A DNA stretch of 52,497 nt from a bacterium (GTDB lineage Bacteria; Ratteibacteria; UBA8468; B48-G9; DSTR01). The notes beneath the pieces are model-generated. The model made no database searches. It saw only the letters and a list, made by a program, of their open reading frames with translations, and was not told where the DNA came from. Positions 50,019 through 52,497 of this stretch are shown here, in pieces. Positions within the stretch are counted from its first letter, which is position 1, and every line of letters starts with the position of its first letter. The stretch lies in assembly GCA_029551285.1 (NCBI GenBank), contig JAKPFT010000050.1, positions 1-52,497 of the forward strand. Reading direction: 5' to 3'. The translations under genes and the position numbers were made by a program.

Positions 50019-51232
50019 CTTCCCTTTTTGACGCTCTCTGTCACCTCCTGGTTATTTCTTTCAGAATGAAATGTCTCTGCCACGGAGGAGGCGGAAATCT
50101 GCCTGTCGCGAGTCGGCCCTTTCGGAGAAAACTGCATTCCCGGGCAGTTCAGGAAATGCCAGCCAACCTGACTGGCCAGGCTACCCGGCACGCTGGTACC
50201 AATGAAAGAGAGAGATAACAGGCGGAACCAGGTGGGAAACATCGCTCCTTCGCCTGGGCCACTGGTTAACTGGCTGTGGCCGTAGGTGAAGACCTGGTCC
50301 TTGATGAAGACGAAACCGCCATCCCGGACCTGATTGCTCAGGACCCATTTTTCTGCCTTAAGCAGAGCCGCTATCATCTCCTGTCTCCGGTAGTCGGTAA
50401 TGGCCAGCATCCGGCAGAGGGGGTCAATGGAGTCAATGTCCTCGCAGGCGCTGCTATGGAAAGGTTTTTCCCGGTTATGAACTCCCCAGCCGAACCCGCC
50501 CAGTGGATTCTGCGTTGCCAGGACAGTGTCAATCGCCCTTTCCAAAAAGGGAATGGGCCGGCCGTCGTAGAAAAACAATGACCAGAGATGATAGGCTGCC
50601 TGAACGGCCTGGCTGCGCCAGAAAGGGTGGCTTGTGTCAATCCTTCCCCAGGTGCCGGTTTCTTCCTGAAGATAATGGCTGGACAGCCAGTCCAGAAGAA
50701 GATTAGCTGCCCGACCAGCCTGGCGGTCACCGTGGAAGTCCCGGCTGTACTGCAGCAGTGTCCCCAGGTTCATAATTTCGTTGCCTGTGTTGGCCACACC
50801 TTCGGCCCAGTTCCGGGAGTTAAGCCAGGAAAGTATGAATTCTTTCTGGTACCACGGTTTTAAGAAAAGGAGCGGCTGGCGAGCCTTTTCTCCCAGACAG
50901 GTTAAGGCAGTTATCACGTGGCAACTAAGATGCGGCCGGCCGCACCAGAAGGGGTCATCCTTGTACAAGCCTTCGCCAGCAATTACCGGGTCCGCGTAAA
51001 GACCATCGTCCTGCTGGTGCTGATGAAGGTACTGGCACCAGGTTGTTTGGTTTTCTTCTGGCAGAGAACCGGTCAGGTGTCTGGTCATGGCCGCGTAACA
51101 GGAAGAGTAAAGGGTAGGTTTACTCGCTCGCTGGCTGTAACGATAAAGCCCCGGTGAAGCGGAAAACTTCATACTGTCAAGAAAAGCCATTGCCCGGGCT
51201 AAGACATTTCTGATAACCTTTTCCGGGTTCAT
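49991..51232 (-). CDS. Terpenoid-cyclase / alpha-alpha-toroid-fold protein
   Basis: A 413-residue protein; the ATG at 51232 (MNPEKVIRNVLARAMAFLD) has GGAAGG before it, whereas an in-frame start at 51259 lacks this. It has the repeated helical pattern of prenyltransferase or squalene-cyclase-like toroids: QHQQDDGLYADPVIAG, CHVITALTCLGEKA, NPLGGFGWGVHN, CEDIDSIDPLCRMLA and VRDGGFVFIKDQ. CEDID could be an acidic active site, but the classical DxDD motif is absent. No signal peptide. The C-terminal residues (SVKKGSVKKGIKEE) are encoded by the end of repeat copy 3, so the original C-terminus was probably replaced. Function unknown. Confidence 0.75.
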   Translation of the reverse strand: MNPEKVIRNVLARAMAFLDSMKFSASPGLYRYSQRASKPTLYSSCYAAMTRHLTGSLPEENQTTWCQYLHQHQQDDGLYADPVIAGEGLYKDDPFWCGRPHLSCHVITALTCLGEKARQPLLFLKPWYQKEFILSWLNSRNWAEGVANTGNEIMNLGTLLQYSRDFHGDRQAGRAANLLLDWLSSHYLQEETGTWGRIDTSHPFWRSQAVQAAYHLWSLFFYDGRPIPFLERAIDTVLATQNPLGGFGWGVHNREKPFHSSACEDIDSIDPLCRMLAITDYRRQEMIAALLKAEKWVLSNQVRDGGFVFIKDQVFTYGHSQLTSGPGEGAMFPTWFRLLSLSFIGTSVPGSLASQVGWHFLNCPGMQFSPKGPTRDRQISASSVAETFHSERNNQEVTESVKKGSVKKGIKEE

Positions 51233-51356
51233 CGTTTTTACCTTCCATGAGCTTACCATAGTGGCAAATGGCGGAACTACTTTGTGAATAGAAATGTGGG
51301 AAAATCTGTTTCAGTAAACATGGCTTCGCGGAGGAAGAAGGATTTAACTGTTTAGC

Positions 51357-52497
51357 TGCTGACTAACGATATGTTAGATTGTGAAATACCGAAGATGGAA
51401 ATAAGATTACACAGAAATGCAACCACGACAATAGGGATAAGGCAAGTGATAAAGGAGAGTAATCTTTCGGCATATGCCCTGGCAAAGAAGTATGGGATTA
51501 GTCAAACAACTGCGCAAAGATGGAAAAAGAGAGAAAGAGTGGAAGACAGGTCATCCTGTCCGCATAAGTTGCGGACGACCCTAACAGAAGCAGAAGAAGA
51601 GCTAATCTGTTTTGAGAGGAAGCAATTTAAGAAGACGATAGAGGATATATATTTTACATTACAGGGGAGAGTAAGTAACCTGTATCCGATGAAGATCTAC
51701 AGATGTCTTTGCCGGCATGGATTAGAAGTTTTACCGGAGGAATTTGTAAAGGCAGAAAGACAGATAAAGAAGTTTAGGAGGTATGGTCTGGGGTATGTGC
51801 ACATAGACCTTTTATATGGGCCAAAGATAAACAAAGAGCGGAGTTACATTTTCACTGCGATAGACAGGGTAAGTAAGGTTGGGTTTGTGATGCTGGGAAG
51901 GACAAAAAACAAGACAACTGGGGCGGAATTTCTAAAGCAGGTGATAAGATTTTATCCCTACAAGATTAATTATATTTTAACAGACAATGGATTTGAATTT
52001 TGTTATAAGGCGCTACCCAAAAATAAAAAGACAAAAAAGACACATCCCTTTGATAAAATTTGTAAAGAAAACAAAATTCAGCACAGGACGATAAAATTCA
52101 AGCATCCATGGACTAATGGCCTGGTAGAAAATTTCAACAAAAAAATCAAGAAGGGGGTTTTGAGGAAATTTAGATTTAGCAGTATTTTTGAATTGAGGGA
52201 AAAACTTTTATCCTTTGTTGATGAATACAATCACAATAAAAGGCTAAGGAGTTTAAATTATAAAACACCGGCGGAATACCTGAAAGAAACAAAACAAGTC
52301 ACCCTGGGACATATTCAGACCCATTTGTCCAGGAACTGTGTGACATCTCTTGACAAAAAATTAACAGCAGGGTACCATAGCAGCAAAAGGGGAGAAATTT
52401 GACGGCTACGAAAGGGGAGTATAAAATCAGTTGTAAAAGACAGACTATGGAAATTTCACAAGGAGTAGTATACAAACTAACGTATCGTTAGCTTACA
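51357..52497 (+). mobile_element. IS481-like insertion sequence
   Basis: The left end (51357-51377) and right end (52477-52497) form imperfect 21-bp inverted repeats. Both begin TG when read inward and share CTAACGATA and GTTAG, with 16 of 21 positions matching. The element is about 1.14 kb, with one transposase gene that fills it, and is markedly AT-rich. The right inverted repeat ends exactly at the last base of the window, as expected when an assembly breaks at a multi-copy IS. Because of this no target duplication can be tested. Confidence 0.85.
51395..52402 (+). CDS. IS481-family-like DDE transposase
   Basis: A 335-residue transposase. Family homology starts at MEIRLHRNATTTIGIRQVI (ATG 51395); an in-frame ATG at 51371 lies inside the left inverted repeat and is less likely. 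An N-terminal helix-turn-helix (AYALAKKYGISQTTAQRWKK, followed by RVEDRSSCPHKL) leads to an rve integrase core. The acidic triad is visible as YVHIDLLYG (Asp), YILTDNGFEF (Asp) and GLVENFNKKIKKG (Glu), with HPWTNGLVENFN as the usual third block and RLRSLNYKTPAEYL at the C-terminal side. It appears intact, so the element could be active. Confidence 0.93.
   Translation: MEIRLHRNATTTIGIRQVIKESNLSAYALAKKYGISQTTAQRWKKRERVEDRSSCPHKLRTTLTEAEEELICFERKQFKKTIEDIYFTLQGRVSNLYPMKIYRCLCRHGLEVLPEEFVKAERQIKKFRRYGLGYVHIDLLYGPKINKERSYIFTAIDRVSKVGFVMLGRTKNKTTGAEFLKQVIRFYPYKINYILTDNGFEFCYKALPKNKKTKKTHPFDKICKENKIQHRTIKFKHPWTNGLVENFNKKIKKGVLRKFRFSSIFELREKLLSFVDEYNHNKRLRSLNYKTPAEYLKETKQVTLGHIQTHLSRNCVTSLDKKLTAGYHSSKRGEI

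Noticed and set aside
49362-50069. A 235-codon plus-strand frame through the repeat array, and matching minus-strand frames
   Set aside because: The repeat unit is a multiple of three, so any open frame persists. The peptides are low complexity with no start signals, and the DNA shows structure rather than coding constraint.

Overview
The window looks like a contig end from an uncultured diderm (Gram-negative-type) bacterium. Diderm markers are a two-partner secretion pair, a Skp/OmpH-type periplasmic chaperone, parvulin foldases and predicted outer-membrane beta-barrels. Base composition is moderately GC-rich by eye, with AT-rich islands. Abundant cohesin and dockerin modules, choice-of-anchor D repeats, uroporphyrinogen-decarboxylase-fold paralogues and paired Gfo/Idh/MocA oxidoreductases resemble genomes from candidate phyla near Omnitrophota or other PVC-like groups. 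That placement is inference and low confidence; no rRNA gene is present.

Region A (1-19,650, all minus strand) is a surface and secretome locus. In transcription order it encodes a dockerin protein, a clostripain-type protease with a dockerin, a parvulin foldase, a cohesin protein, a cohesin-dockerin protein, a giant cohesin/anchor-D/CFI-box/beta-barrel fusion, a Skp/OmpH chaperone, a TpsB transporter and a giant TpsA adhesin that runs off the left edge. Three internal promoters are visible. Together the genes could make, fold, export and non-covalently assemble surface proteins.

Region B (19,690-29,310) is a divergent catabolic locus around a DeoR-type regulator. Rightward are the regulator, an L-fucose/L-arabinose-isomerase-fold protein, an FGGY kinase and a class III aminotransferase. 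Leftward are a DhnA-type class I aldolase, two UroD-fold proteins and an amidohydrolase-GNAT fusion. Isomerase, kinase and aldolase form the classical sugar breakdown trio; the substrate and the role of the UroD-like proteins are unknown.

Region C (29,330-43,930) is mostly housekeeping: a cold-shock protein, uvrB, a rhomboid-TPR protease, a PIG-L deacetylase, rnfCDGEA without an adjacent rnfB, an archaeal-type phosphoglycerate mutase, then rsmI, a SurA-N protein, a DUF1015 protein, a small Cys-rich protein, ispF, and a Gfo/Idh oxidoreductase.

Region D (44,000-52,497) is more plastic. A PHP phosphoesterase gene is split by an AT-rich cassette carrying a frameshifted GSU2403-type nucleotidyltransferase behind a perfect inverted repeat. 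Then follow tRNA-Cys, a HEAT-repeat protein, a second Gfo/Idh oxidoreductase, a triple array of about 263-bp elements with terminal inverted repeats and a covarying hairpin, a terpenoid-cyclase-fold protein, and an IS481-like element whose right inverted repeat coincides with the end of the window.
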